DNA of 64,000 nucleotides from Eubacteriales bacterium. GTDB taxonomy: Bacteria; Bacillota; Clostridia; Christensenellales; Aristaeellaceae. The position numbers and the translations under genes are program-made. The stretch lies in assembly GCA_028705775.1 (NCBI GenBank), contig JAQWCW010000001.1, forward strand, positions 220,023 through 284,022, in the 5' to 3' direction. Of this stretch, positions 52,355 through 61,852 are shown piece after piece. The stretch's first letter is position 1, and each line of letters starts with the position of its first letter. The notes under the pieces were generated by a model. The model saw nothing but the letters and a program-made list of their open reading frames with translations. It was not told the origin of the DNA and did no database searches.

Positions 52355-52972
52355 ATGGCGGAGCAGATTCGGAATATTGTTTTTGATGTCGGGCGGGTGC
52401 TTCTCACCTTTGACGAAAGGAGGATTGCGCATGGCAGCGTGAGCAACGACGGCGACGCGCTTGAGCTTTCAAAGGTTACAATACTTTCACCTGAATGGAA
52501 AATGCTGGACAGAGGAACGATAACCTTCGAGGAAGCAAAGCGTGTGTGGAAAAGCCGCTGCCCGAAGCTTTCCGGCGCGATTGACGACATGACGGATAAC
52601 TGGCATTTCCGAATGGAGCCGATAATGCCGATGTGGGAGCTTGCGGGCGAGCTTAAATCGGCGGGCATGAAGCTGTATGTGCTTTCAAATTACAGCACTC
52701 GCTTCTGGGTTTGCCGCGATATGTGGAGCATATTTGATTTGATGGACGGCTTTATCGTATCCTCCGAGCTTTCGCTGATGAAGCCCGAAAAGGAAATCTT
52801 TAAGGCGCTTTACGATAAATATGAAATCAAGCCGTCAGAGAGCTTTTTTATCGACGACAGGCTTGAAAACACCATTGGCGCGGAAGAAACGGGAATGCGT
52901 GCGTTCTGCTTTTCGGGCGATGTTTCGGCGCTCAGGAGCGCCCTTCGGGAGCTTTCCGTTCCCATAAAATGA
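52355..52972 (+). CDS. HAD-superfamily phosphatase
   Basis: A 205-residue HAD subfamily IA hydrolase similar to YihX. Motif I reads NIVFDVGRVLLTFD, motif II LYVLSNYS near residue 108, motif III Lys in SLMKPEKEIF near 145 and motif IV FFIDDRLENTIGA near 165. The phosphorylated substrate is unknown, probably a sugar phosphate or FMN-like compound. GGAAGGCGG precedes the start. The nucleotide-sugar dehydrogenase gene begins 44 bases after its stop. Confidence 0.87.
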   Translation: MAEQIRNIVFDVGRVLLTFDERRIAHGSVSNDGDALELSKVTILSPEWKMLDRGTITFEEAKRVWKSRCPKLSGAIDDMTDNWHFRMEPIMPMWELAGELKSAGMKLYVLSNYSTRFWVCRDMWSIFDLMDGFIVSSELSLMKPEKEIFKALYDKYEIKPSESFFIDDRLENTIGAEETGMRAFCFSGDVSALRSALRELSVPIK

Positions 52973-53016
52973 GCTTACGCGCAGCTTTGCGCTTAAATAC
53001 GAAAGGGGAAATGCTT

Positions 53017-54270
53017 ATGTCGCTCTATGAAGGTTTGGTTTCAGGCAAGGAATCGCTTTCGCTTGTTGGTCTTGGCTATGTCGGTATGCCAATCGCGGTC
53101 GCGTTCTCCAAAAAGGTCAAGGTCATCGGCTTTGATTTGAACAAGAGCAAAATTGAGCTTTACAAGTCCGGCAAGGACCCGACGCACGAGGTTGGGGACG
53201 AGGCAATCAAGGCTTGCAAGGTCGATTTCACGTCGGACGAAAAAAGGCTCCGCGATGCGAAATTCCATATCGTCGCCGTGCCGACTCCCGTAAATCAGGA
53301 TAAATCGCCCGACCTTTCGCCCGTCGAGGGCGCAAGCACAATTTTAGGGCGCAATCTGACGAAGGGCTCAATCGTCGTGTATGAGTCCACGGTATATCCG
53401 GGCGTAACCGAGGATGTTTGCATTCCGATTCTTGAAAAGGAATCGGGGCTTAAATGCGGCAAGGACTTTTTCATCGGCTACAGCCCTGAGCGCATAAACC
53501 CCGGCGATAAGCTGCACAGGCTTGAAAACATACGCAAGATTGTTTCCGGAATGGATGAAAACACGCTGGAGGAAATTGCGAAAACCTACGAGCTTGTTAT
53601 AGCGGCTGGCGTTCACCGCGCTTCCTCCATCAAGGTTGCGGAGGCGGCGAAGGTTGTCGAGAACAGCCAGCGCGATATCAATATCGCCTTTATGAACGAG
53701 CTTGCGATGGCGTTTGACAGAATGGGAATCGACACCAACGAGGTTGTTGACGCGATGAACACAAAGTGGAATTCGCTCGGCTTCCGTCCCGGGCTTGTCG
53801 GCGGGCATTGCATAGGCGTTGACCCCTATTATTTCGTGTATGAGGCGGAAAACTTGGGCTATCACAGCCAGATTATCGCTGCCGGACGGCGCGTTAACGA
53901 TGGAATGGGCGCGTTTGTCGCCGAGGCTGTAATCAAGCAGCTCATCCTCTCCGGCAAAAGCCCGCTTCAGGCAAAGGTTGTTATTCTGGGCATCACCTTC
54001 AAGGAAAACTGCCCCGATACGCGCAACAGCAAGGTTAAGGACATCATAGACAAGCTGGGCGAATATAACATTCATCCCGTTGTAATCGACCCGCAGGCGG
54101 ACGCTGCCGACGCTCTGCGCGAGTACGGCGTTACGCTTCAGCCACTTGATTCCGTAAGCGATGCGGACTGCGTTATTCTCGCCGTCAAGCACAGGGAGTT
54201 TGCCGATATGAAGCTCACCGAGCTTGACCGTCTCTACCGTCCGAGCGGCGAAAAGTGCTTGTGGACGTAA
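53017..54270 (+). CDS. UDP-N-acetyl-sugar 6-dehydrogenase (WbpO/TviB type) with 3' frameshift
   Basis: A UDP-glucose/GDP-mannose dehydrogenase family enzyme of 417 residues before the frame breaks. NAD-binding LSLVGLGYVGMPIAVAFSKK is at the N-terminus, ESTVYPGVTED follows and the catalytic Cys is in VGGHCIGVDPYYF near residue 268. It oxidises a UDP-HexNAc to its uronic acid for surface polysaccharide. Close to the end the frame reads SGEKCLWT and stops at 54270. One extra A in the AAAA run at 54251-54254 would restore KVLVDVKGVFDRAEV to a stop at 54332, so a single-base deletion or sequencing error is likely. The start at 53017 follows AAAGGGGA. Confidence 0.85.
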   Translation: MSLYEGLVSGKESLSLVGLGYVGMPIAVAFSKKVKVIGFDLNKSKIELYKSGKDPTHEVGDEAIKACKVDFTSDEKRLRDAKFHIVAVPTPVNQDKSPDLSPVEGASTILGRNLTKGSIVVYESTVYPGVTEDVCIPILEKESGLKCGKDFFIGYSPERINPGDKLHRLENIRKIVSGMDENTLEEIAKTYELVIAAGVHRASSIKVAEAAKVVENSQRDINIAFMNELAMAFDRMGIDTNEVVDAMNTKWNSLGFRPGLVGGHCIGVDPYYFVYEAENLGYHSQIIAAGRRVNDGMGAFVAEAVIKQLILSGKSPLQAKVVILGITFKENCPDTRNSKVKDIIDKLGEYNIHPVVIDPQADAADALREYGVTLQPLDSVSDADCVILAVKHREFADMKLTELDRLYRPSGEKCLWT

Positions 54271-54413
54271 AGGGCGTGTTCGACCGCGCGGAGGTCAGCA
54301 AGCACGGCGGGTACAGGTACTGGCGCTTGTAATTTTCGGCGCCGTTTCGATAAACTCCGGCGCGGAAAGTCGAGCGGCGATATTCTGCCTCCGCTATAAT
54401 CCGTATCAGGAAG

Positions 54414-55277
54414 GTGAGAGAAACGGACTGGATTGCGCGGCTTTCGGATGTAATAAGCTATATCGAGGATAACCTTGCGGGCGAGATTTCATACGAGAAG
54501 GCGGCGCGCATTGCGTGCTGCTCAGCGGACGGCTTTCAGCGTATGTTTTCCTACATCGCGGGCAAACCGCTTTCCGAGTATATCAGGTGCAGGCGGCTTA
54601 CCGTTGCGGCAATGGAAATACTCAGCGGAAACGAAAGGATTATAGACGTTGCCCTGAAGTACGGCTATGATTCGCAGGACGCGTTTTCGCGCGCGTTCCG
54701 CGCTTTTCACGGAATTCTTCCGTCAAAGGCGAGAATGGGCGGCGCAATGCTCAAATCATGTCCGAAGCTCTCCTTCCGTATTACAGTCAAGGGAGCGGAT
54801 GATATGGATTACAAGGTGGAAAACTGGAATGCATTCAGCATAATGGGCGTAAAGACCGTGATGGATACCGATGAGGCGTTTGAGCGCGTTCCGGCACTCT
54901 GGGACAGCGCGTGGAAGAACGGCTTGATGAAGCAAATCGCGGACAACTTCCCCGATTACCGTCCGGCAGGCTATATCGGCGCGGCGTTTTCCGGCGGCGA
55001 TAAAACGACAGAGTATGTCATCGGCGCTGTCAACCATGTTGATATTGGCGGCTGCAAGCGCGTAGCACCGCCCGAAGGGCTTGAGGAATTCACCGTCCCC
55101 GCCGGCAAGTGGGTCATCATTACCGCGAACGGAAAAATTCCCGATTGCATTCAGAATGTGTACAGGGATTTCTATTCGGAATGGCTGCCCAAGAGCGGCT
55201 TCCGGCTTGCGAATCTTCCTGTGATTGAGTGTTATATGCAGGAGGAGCGCCAAGAGGTCTGGATTGGCGTTGAGTAA
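54414..55277 (+). CDS. AraC-family regulator with GyrI-like effector domain
   Basis: A 287-residue activator-type protein. The first about 105 residues are the double helix-turn-helix AraC domain (SYIEDNLAGEISYEKAARIACCSADGFQRMFSYIAG, GYDSQDAFSRAFRAFHG). Residues about 120-287 form a GyrI-like/SOUL-type small-molecule binding domain (FRITVKGADDM, PAGKWVIITANG, LPVIECYMQ). The start is GTG at 54414, and a TATAAT at 54395-54400 lies so close that the mRNA leader would be very short. Targets are unknown; related proteins control drug efflux. Confidence 0.83.
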   Translation: MRETDWIARLSDVISYIEDNLAGEISYEKAARIACCSADGFQRMFSYIAGKPLSEYIRCRRLTVAAMEILSGNERIIDVALKYGYDSQDAFSRAFRAFHGILPSKARMGGAMLKSCPKLSFRITVKGADDMDYKVENWNAFSIMGVKTVMDTDEAFERVPALWDSAWKNGLMKQIADNFPDYRPAGYIGAAFSGGDKTTEYVIGAVNHVDIGGCKRVAPPEGLEEFTVPAGKWVIITANGKIPDCIQNVYRDFYSEWLPKSGFRLANLPVIECYMQEERQEVWIGVE

Positions 55278-55479
55278 ATGGCGCAGGCGGTTGTGCGCCG
55301 GTTAGCTGACGGGCGATAAAGCTGCCTGATGATTAATTGCCGATTGCTTCGCCCGACAATCAATACTGCGCGGCTGCTGCGGATGATTTCGTCTGCGGCA
55401 GCCCTTTTTATCAGCTCGTTTATGAGACTGAATGAACTGAAATAGAAATGCAGTCGATTATTTATGCAAACCGCCTTCG

Positions 55480-55680
55480 CAGGGCAAGGGCGAGCGCGTG
55501 CTGATTCCTATCAATATGCTGGATGGAAGCGTGCTTGCCGTCGGGCGCGGCAATCCGGACTGGAATTTCTCCGCACCGCACGGAGCGGGACGGATGCTCT
55601 CGCGCACGGCTGCAAAGGAAAACCTAAGCATGGACTATTTCATGAGCAAATATCTTTCTTCGCAGAAAATACCCTCGTAA
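55480..55680 (+). pseudogene. rtcB: Fragment of RtcB RNA ligase gene
   Basis: The frame reads GKGERVLIPINMLDGSVLAV, then NPDWNFSAPHGAGRMLSR, which is the conserved late region of RtcB, the 3'-phosphate RNA ligase; the SAPHGAGR motif carries the guanylylation His. Only about 60 codons remain. It ends at TAA 55678-55680 without the normal C-terminus and lacks all the upstream metal-binding region. It marks the junction with the A+T-rich island. Confidence 0.75.
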
Positions 55681-55709
55681 ACACATCGCGCCCAACAAAA
55701 TCATTCAAA

Positions 55710-55742
55710 GTTTGAACCCCGTTTGAACCCCGTTTGAACCCC
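55710..55742. repeat. Three tandem copies of an 11-bp repeat
   Basis: GTTTGAACCCC is repeated exactly at 55710, 55721 and 55732. The copies lie 30 bases after the rtcB fragment, at the start of the A+T-rich sequence. Confidence 0.9.
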
Positions 55743-55915
55743 TTGCCTCAATATTGATATGTAATATTATCCATTATCGCATTTCAAGCCCTACAATTAA
55801 TGTAAATCCCTCACCCGCACAAACAAACCACGTCTTGCCAAAAACATCTCAAAACTATCATAAATGGTCTATATCCACGCCATATACACCATCTTTTACC
55901 CCTGAATCCACAAAA

Positions 55916-55943
55916 AAAGAAGCAACCTTTCGATTGCTTCTTT
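55916..55943 (+). terminator. Hairpin with T-tract
   Basis: AAAGAAGCAA and TTGCTTCTTT form a perfect ten-bp stem with an eight-base loop. It looks like an intrinsic terminator, but no gene upstream explains it. Confidence 0.6.
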
Positions 55944-55946
55944 GTC

Positions 55947-55970
55947 TAATGACCTACGAAGTAATACAAT
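55947..55970 (+). repeat. 24-bp attachment-like repeat, copy 1
   Basis: This sequence, containing CCTACGAAGTAATACAAT, matches the minus strand at 63854-63877 in 23 of 24 positions. The second copy is half of the tRNA-Leu terminator. The copies are in inverted orientation. Confidence 0.65.
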
Positions 55971-56040
55971 GAAACTGTGAAATTTTGCACTCCTGCGTGG
56001 GGTGCATTACTCGCCTGCGCAATATCGCATTTATAATCAA

Positions 56041-56100
56041 TTCTAATATTTGATATATATTAGAAAACATGTTGACAATTATTAGAATATATTATATGAT
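56041..56100 (+). promoter_or_regulatory. Consensus promoter with inverted-repeat operators
   Basis: TTGACA (56072-56077) and TATGAT (56095-56100) are 17 bases apart. Just upstream, TTCTAATAT (56041-56049) and ATATTAGAA (56057-56065) form perfect arms, and ATTAGAATAT recurs in the promoter spacer. A repressor of TTCTAAT-type sites is implied but none is encoded nearby. Confidence 0.75.
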
Positions 56101-56130
56101 ATATTTGAGTTATAAAAGGAGGTGTGGATC

Positions 56131-56370
56131 ATGACAGCAAAAAGTGAGACTCCCAATCAAAAATTTGTACGACTTGCTGAAACGCGCACACAGAAAATTA
56201 TTGATATGCTCAGATTGCTCGGTAACTGTTCTAATCCTTATGTTTATGAATATTCTAAGGAAGACGTCGACAGTATTTTTTCGGCAATCGAGTATGAGCT
56301 CAATATGACAAAGAAGAAGTTTAGCGAGCATAATAGCAAGAAAACACCCGACAAGTTCTCACTGCGCTAA
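56131..56370 (+). CDS. Small helical protein partner of the helicase
   Basis: A 79-residue protein, probably mostly alpha-helical: KFVRLAETRTQKIIDMLRLL, then YEYSKEDVDSIFSAIEYELN and a basic tail. AAAGGAGGTG precedes the ATG at 56131. The helicase gene begins 15 bases after its stop, so they form an operon behind a regulated promoter. I recognise no named family. The position suggests a regulatory or adaptor subunit. Confidence 0.7.
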   Translation: MTAKSETPNQKFVRLAETRTQKIIDMLRLLGNCSNPYVYEYSKEDVDSIFSAIEYELNMTKKKFSEHNSKKTPDKFSLR

Positions 56371-56384
56371 GAGAGGTGGTTTAA

Positions 56385-58244
56385 TTGGTGCACAACGACT
56401 TAACGTTCTTTACCAACGAACCTGATAGAGATTTGTATTCGCGCTTCAGCAGAATACTAAAAAACAACACTCAGTTCTTTGATGTGTTAGTTGGATATTT
56501 CCGTACAAGTGGATTTTTTAAGCTGTATCCGGCGATGGACAATACGGAAAAAATACGTGTGTTAGTTGGACTCAATGTCGATCATAAAACACTTGAGATA
56601 ATTGATATGTCCCACAGGGAAGCAAAAGAATCCTTCTCTATGTCTGTAGAAGATGAGTTTTCACATAGCGATGACTCTTCCGATATTGAGAAAGGCGTCG
56701 CCGTTTTTATTGATTGGCTTAGGTCAGGCAAGATCGAAATGCGAATGTATACTGAATCACCGATCCACGCAAAGGTATACATTATGCGCAAAGACCCAAC
56801 GAAAGACTCTGAACATTTTGGAAGTGTCATCACTGGCTCGAGCAATTTCTCAATGGCAGGCCTCGTGAACAATCTCGAGTTCAATGTTGAGCTCAAGGAT
56901 AGTCGAGATGTTCAATTCGCACTGGATAAATTTGAGGAATTATGGGAAAAGAGCGTTGACATTAAGGATGTCTATGTCGATACGATTGAGCAAAAAACTT
57001 GGCTAAGAGATGACATATCACCATATGAGCTGTATCTTAAAACGTTATATGAGTACTTCGAAGAGGAAATCAACACAGACAAGGAAGCTGTATTAGATGA
57101 ATTATTACCGGATGATTTTATGAGGCTTCAGTATCAATTGGATGCTGTCGTAGAGGCCGAAAAGAAACTGGAAGCATATGGTGGCGTTTTCATATCTGAT
57201 GTCGTCGGACTTGGGAAAACATATATCTGTGCAATGATAGCCAAAAAAGTCAAGAAGGGGAAAAAGTTATTTATCTGTCCTCCTGTGCTTGTTGACTACT
57301 GGAGAAAAGTATTATTGGATTTCGATGTTTCTGCAAGAGTTGAGTCGCTGGGCAAATTAGACAGGCTGGTTGAAGAAGGTACCGATGACTATAAGTATGT
57401 TTTTATTGATGAAGCACATAGATTTAGGAACGATGACACCGAAGGCTTCAAACTACTCCATGATATTTGTTTTGGAAAGAAAGTTGTGTTGATATCAGCA
57501 ACGCCAATCAACAATTATTCCAGTGATATTGAAAACCAAATCTACCTTTTCCAACCAAAACACAATAGCACAATTATTCCTCATACGAAAAACCTTGAAG
57601 GCTTCTTCCGGGGATTGCGTGGCAATCTGTCAAGATTGCAGGTTGGCACTGCTGCATACAATGAGCAACTCAGAAAAAACTCCGAGGCTATTAGAGACAC
57701 AATTCTACGTAATATAATGATTCGACGCACTCGCAAAGAGATCGCCGAGTTCTACGCTGATGATCTTCGTAGGCAAGGTCTTTCTTTTCCTGAGCTGGGC
57801 ACCCCTGAAAAAGTTGTTTATACGTTTGATGAAGATATAGAGGAAGTTTTTACGCATACAATGCAGACTATTAAGAATTTAAAGTATGCACGATATTCCC
57901 CATTGCTTTATCTAGAGAATCCAAGCAAAGAGCAAAGAACACAAATGATTGCACAGACCAACATGAGTGGTTTCATGAAGTCCATTCTTATTAAGCGATT
58001 GGAAAGTAGCTTCTTCGCATTCAAGAAGACCTTATCAAGGTTTATTCAATCCTATGAGCAGTTCATTGCTATGTGTGAGTCTGGAGATGTTTTCATAAGT
58101 AAAAAGGTCAATGTTTATGATTTGCTTGACAGCGGCGACGATGATCGGCTTATGCGTTTTGTTGACGATGACAAGGTTCAACACTATAAATCATCGGATA
58201 CAAAGCGTCTCTTACCTCATAACGGAAGGAGCGTTATCCTGTGA
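56385..58244 (+). pseudogene. PLD-nuclease/SF2 helicase fusion, truncated by a recombinase cassette
   Basis: The remaining 619 residues start with a phospholipase D-like domain (about 1-200): YFRTSGFF, SPIHAKVYI and TGSSNFS give the HxK and GSxN elements. The helicase part has Walker A DVVGLGKTYI (about 275), DEAH in VFIDEAHRFR (about 345), SATPINN (about 370) and IMIRRTRKE (about 445). Motifs IV-VI of the second RecA domain are missing. Sequence resemblance ends near HYKSSD (about 58200), where the recombinase module begins. Complete homologues would be about 1000 residues. Start TTG 56385 or GTG 56388 after AGAGGTGG. Likely a phage-defence or DNA-processing enzyme. Confidence 0.8.
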
Positions 58245-58663
58245 CAGAACCGGAAAAAAGCATCATCACGAGAATGCGGGAAGGCGGGGCAACCTATGCG
58301 AGCATAGCCAGCCATCTCACCCTATCGCAAAACACCATCAAATCCTTCTGCCAACGCAAGGGCATCCAGCCTTTGCCAAAGCAGGCAGACAGTGCAGAGC
58401 TCTGTTACTGTGCTCAGTGCGGACAGCCCCTTGCCCGGCAGGAAAACCGCAAGCCAAAGCGGTTCTGTTCCAACAAATGCCGTTCTCACTGGTGGAACAG
58501 GCACAGGAAGGAGCTGTCCAAGAAAACGGCGGTCATCACGACCTGTGCTCACTGCGGCAATCGCTTTAAAAGCTATCCGCAGGAGTGCCGTAAATACTGC
58601 TGCCATGCCTGTTACATCAGGGCTCGCTTTGGGGGTGAGCGGCATGTCACCAAAGCAGGCTAG
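58241..58663 (+). CDS. HTH/zinc-finger protein of a recombinase module
   Basis: A 140-residue protein often found upstream of clostridial serine recombinase pairs. It starts with a helix-turn-helix (IITRMREGGATYASIASHLTLSQNTIKSFCQRKG) and carries three zinc-binding motifs: CYCAQCG, FCSNKCRSHWW and CAHCGNRF with YCCHAC. The GTG start at 58241 follows GGAAGGAG. It probably binds DNA and assists recombination or regulates the recombinases. The gene overlaps the SHOCT-like ORF by 20 bases. Confidence 0.75.
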   Translation: MTEPEKSIITRMREGGATYASIASHLTLSQNTIKSFCQRKGIQPLPKQADSAELCYCAQCGQPLARQENRKPKRFCSNKCRSHWWNRHRKELSKKTAVITTCAHCGNRFKSYPQECRKYCCHACYIRARFGGERHVTKAG

Positions 58664-58805
58664 GCAGGAACTGGACTACCGTGTTGCGCTCTCCATCGCC
58701 AAATCCATGCTGGATAATAAGCTCATCTCACGGGAAGAATACTGTCAGATTGAGACAATTTTCCGCGACGAATATCTACCTGTTTTCGGGGCGTTGTATA
58801 GCTGA
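58644..58805 (+). CDS. Small SHOCT-like protein of the recombinase module
   Basis: A 53-residue protein: ARQELDYRVALSIAKSMLDN and LISREEYCQIETIFRDEYLP, a SHOCT-type helical hairpin. The ATG at 58644 lies within the end of the zinc-finger gene, with GGGGGTGAGC just upstream. It precedes the first serine recombinase by 60 bases. Its role is unknown; the same small gene is regularly found with such recombinases. Confidence 0.65.
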   Translation: MSPKQARQELDYRVALSIAKSMLDNKLISREEYCQIETIFRDEYLPVFGALYS

Positions 58806-58865
58806 AACGCTTGCTATGATTGCGTTTCAGAGCTAACATGACACACTGGAAGGAGGGGTTCGTAC

Positions 58866-60185
58866 ATGGAGAAAACCATCAGGCGCATTGATACGGGCAA
58901 GAGTATTATTCCAAAGAAAAAACGCGTGGCCGCCTACGCCCGCGTATCCAGCGGCAAGGACGCCATGCTGCACTCGCTGTCGGAACAGGTCAGCTATTAC
59001 AGTGGACTCATACGGCAGAACCCAGGCTGGCAATACGCAGGCGTGTTTGCCGACGAAGCCATGACAGGCACCAAGGAGAACCGCGCGGAGTTCCAGCGGC
59101 TGCTTGCGGATTGCCGGGAAGGAAAGATCGACCTGATCCTCACCAAGTCCATCAGCAGGTTTGCCAGAAACACGGTCAACCTACTGGAGACGGTGCGGGA
59201 ACTGAAAGCCCTCGGAGTGGACATCCACTTTGAGCGGGAACGGATACACACAATGAGCGGGGATGGTGAGCTGATGCTTTCCATCCTCGCTTCTTTTGCG
59301 CAGGAGGAAAGCCGCTCGGTCAGCGATAACTGCAAATGGCGCATCCGCAATAACTTCAAACAGGGCATTCCCTGCTGCAATCAGATCTTCGGGTTTGATT
59401 GGGTGGATGGCCGTTATAAGATCGTGCCGGGAGAAGCCGAAATCGTCAGGATGATCTTTGATTTGTATCTGCACGGGTTGGGGCGGGGATTGATCCTCAG
59501 AAAGGTGCTGGCATTGAACATAGCACCACGACTCGGTGGTCAATGGACAGAGGGTTCCATCGTCCGGATGTTGACCAACGAAAAATACTGCGGCGATCTG
59601 CTGCTGCAAAAGACCTTTGTGGTCGATCCGATCACAAAGCGTAAATTAACCAATAACGGCGAGCTCAAACGCTATTATGTGCGTGATGCGCACGAGGCCA
59701 TCGTTTCCCGCGAGGACTTTGAAAGGGTACAGGAGATGCTGCGTATCAATCGCAGGAAGTACATTCCCAACCCGCAAGCACCCGAGTATTATCCCTTCAC
59801 AGGTAAAATCGAATGCGGCATCTGCGGCGCGATGTACCGCCGAAAGATCACAGGAGCCGCGCCTTATACCAAGCCAGTCTGGATATGCCAGATCTATAAT
59901 CGGCTCGGTAAACAAGCCTGCGCATCCAAGCAGATCCCCGAGAATATCCTTGAGCGTCTTTCGGCAGAGGTGCTCGGAATGGAAACCTTTGATCCGAATG
60001 CCTTTGAACGGCAGATCGACAGCATGAGAACTATCGGGCGCGACCAGCTGGTTTTTGTTTTCAAAGACGGCAGGCAGGTCATCAAGCCATGGGAAAACGA
60101 CTCCCGCAAGTGGAGCGATGAACAAAAGGAACAGGCACGACGGCGGTCTTACGCGCAGTGGGAAAGGAGGAACACGCATGAGTGA
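58866..60185 (+). CDS. Large serine recombinase 1
   Basis: A 439-residue site-specific recombinase. The resolvase domain has the nucleophile in AAYARVSSGKD near residue 21 and the conserved ITKSISRFARN (about 98) and QEESRSVSDN stretch (about 145). A recombinase domain follows and then a zinc ribbon (IECGICGAMYRRK, near 320). The C-terminus is short, without the long coiled coil of phage integrases. It overlaps recombinase 2 by eight bases, so the two are translated together and may act as a heteromeric pair. AGGAGGGG precedes the start. Confidence 0.9.
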   Translation: MEKTIRRIDTGKSIIPKKKRVAAYARVSSGKDAMLHSLSEQVSYYSGLIRQNPGWQYAGVFADEAMTGTKENRAEFQRLLADCREGKIDLILTKSISRFARNTVNLLETVRELKALGVDIHFERERIHTMSGDGELMLSILASFAQEESRSVSDNCKWRIRNNFKQGIPCCNQIFGFDWVDGRYKIVPGEAEIVRMIFDLYLHGLGRGLILRKVLALNIAPRLGGQWTEGSIVRMLTNEKYCGDLLLQKTFVVDPITKRKLTNNGELKRYYVRDAHEAIVSREDFERVQEMLRINRRKYIPNPQAPEYYPFTGKIECGICGAMYRRKITGAAPYTKPVWICQIYNRLGKQACASKQIPENILERLSAEVLGMETFDPNAFERQIDSMRTIGRDQLVFVFKDGRQVIKPWENDSRKWSDEQKEQARRRSYAQWERRNTHE

Positions 60186-61761
60186 AGCGTTACAGCCTAT
60201 CGTTCGGGAAATTCCAGCGACCATCGGTCGTCGGGCAATGGGCACCACGCGAAAAACGCAAACCAAGCGCGTCGCGGCCTATGCGCGTGTATCCACCGAG
60301 AGCGAGGAACAGCAAAGCAGCTACGATGCGCAGGTCAGCCATTACACGCAGTTCATTCAGAACAGGCATGATTGGCAATACGTAGATGTGTACAGCGACG
60401 AGGGCATATCCGGTACCAGCACCCGCAAGCGTGACGGTTTCAACCGCATGATCCGGGACGCGCTGGACGGAAAGATTGATCTCATCATTACCAAGTCCGT
60501 CAGCCGCTTTGCGCGGAACACCGTGGATACGTTGTCCACCGTCCGCAGGCTCAAAGAGCGCGGCGTAGAGGTATTCTTTGAAAAGGAAAACATCTACACA
60601 ATGGACAGCAAGGGCGAGTTATTGATTACCATTATGTCCTCGCTGGCGCAGGAGGAGAGCCGCTCCATCTCCGAAAACGTCACTTGGGGGCAGCGGAAAC
60701 GGTTTGCAGATGGCAAGGTTTCCATGCCCTACAAGCAGTTCCTCGGCTACGAAAAGGGTGAGGACGGCAAGCCGCGCATTGTGCCTGAGCAAGCGAAGAT
60801 CGTCAAAATGATCTATCGGTTGTTTGTGGAGGGGATGATGCCCTCCACCATCGCCACCCACCTGACCAAGCGGTGCATCCCGACCCCGGCTGGCAAGAAA
60901 AAGTGGCAATGCACCACCGTGGAGAGCATTCTGACCAACGAGAAATACAAGGGAGACGCCATCCTGCAAAAGAGCTTCTGCGTAGATTTTCTCACCAAGA
61001 AGATGAAGCTGAATGAAGGCGAAGCGCCGAAGTATTACGTAGAAAATAGCCATCCAGGAATAATTGAACCCGCTGTGTTTGACGAGGTGCAGGCTGAGCT
61101 TGCACGGCGCAGGCAGGCAAAATATAATGGCAAGGGTGGCTGTTTCTCCAGCCGCATCATCTGCGGCGAGTGCGGCAGCTACTTTGGCAAGAAGGTCTGG
61201 CACTAGACTGACGAATACCGCCGTGTCATTTGGCAATGCAATCAGAAATACAAGGGTGATGGTGTCTGTCACACGCCGCATGTGGATGAGGAAAATATCG
61301 AGCAGGCGTTTGTGGAAGCGATCAACAAAAAGATAGCCTCCAAGAATTCCATCATCCGGCAGTATAGAACCATCATCAAAACCCTTACCGATACCTCCGC
61401 GCTTGAGCAGGAACGCGCCAAGCAGCAGAACGAGCATGATGTGGTTGAGGGCTTGATACGGCGGCTGATCGCAGAAAACGCGCAGGTTGGGCTTGATCCT
61501 GATGATTACGCGCGGCATGAAGAAGAACTGCTTGCTCGGTATGATGCCGCGAAATCTACTATGGCCGATATCGAAGCCCAAATCCAAGAACGCAAAGACC
61601 GCTGTGCAAAACTGGCGGCGTTTACTCGGGCGCTTGAAAAGCAAGATGGGTTGATTACCGGATTTGATGAGCAGCTTTGGAATGCCACTGTTGAAAGTGT
61701 AACGGTTATTGAGAAGGGTAGGATGGCGTTTATGTTCAAGGGAAACAAGATAACCGATTAG
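60178..61761 (+). pseudogene. Large serine recombinase 2 with internal TAG
   Basis: Without the stop this would be a 527-residue recombinase: catalytic AAYARVSTESEEQ near residue 39, ITKSVSRFARN near 104, zinc ribbon IICGECGSYFGKKVWH and, after the stop, IWQCNQKYKGDGVC, then a coiled-coil and C-terminal domain. A TAG at 61204-61206 falls inside the zinc ribbon between VWH and TDEYRR, in an otherwise intact frame. The 342-residue N-terminal product lacks half the ribbon. AAAGGAGG precedes the ATG at 60178. The first recombinase remnant at 35.4 kb also carries an in-frame TAG. Confidence 0.88.
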
Positions 61762-61852
61762 TTGCTTTGTGCGCCATATATAATATCACTATTTCGCTGC
61801 TGCGCGCGTAAAAGACAGCTTCGTACAGCGCTGGTAACCACCACACCCAGTG

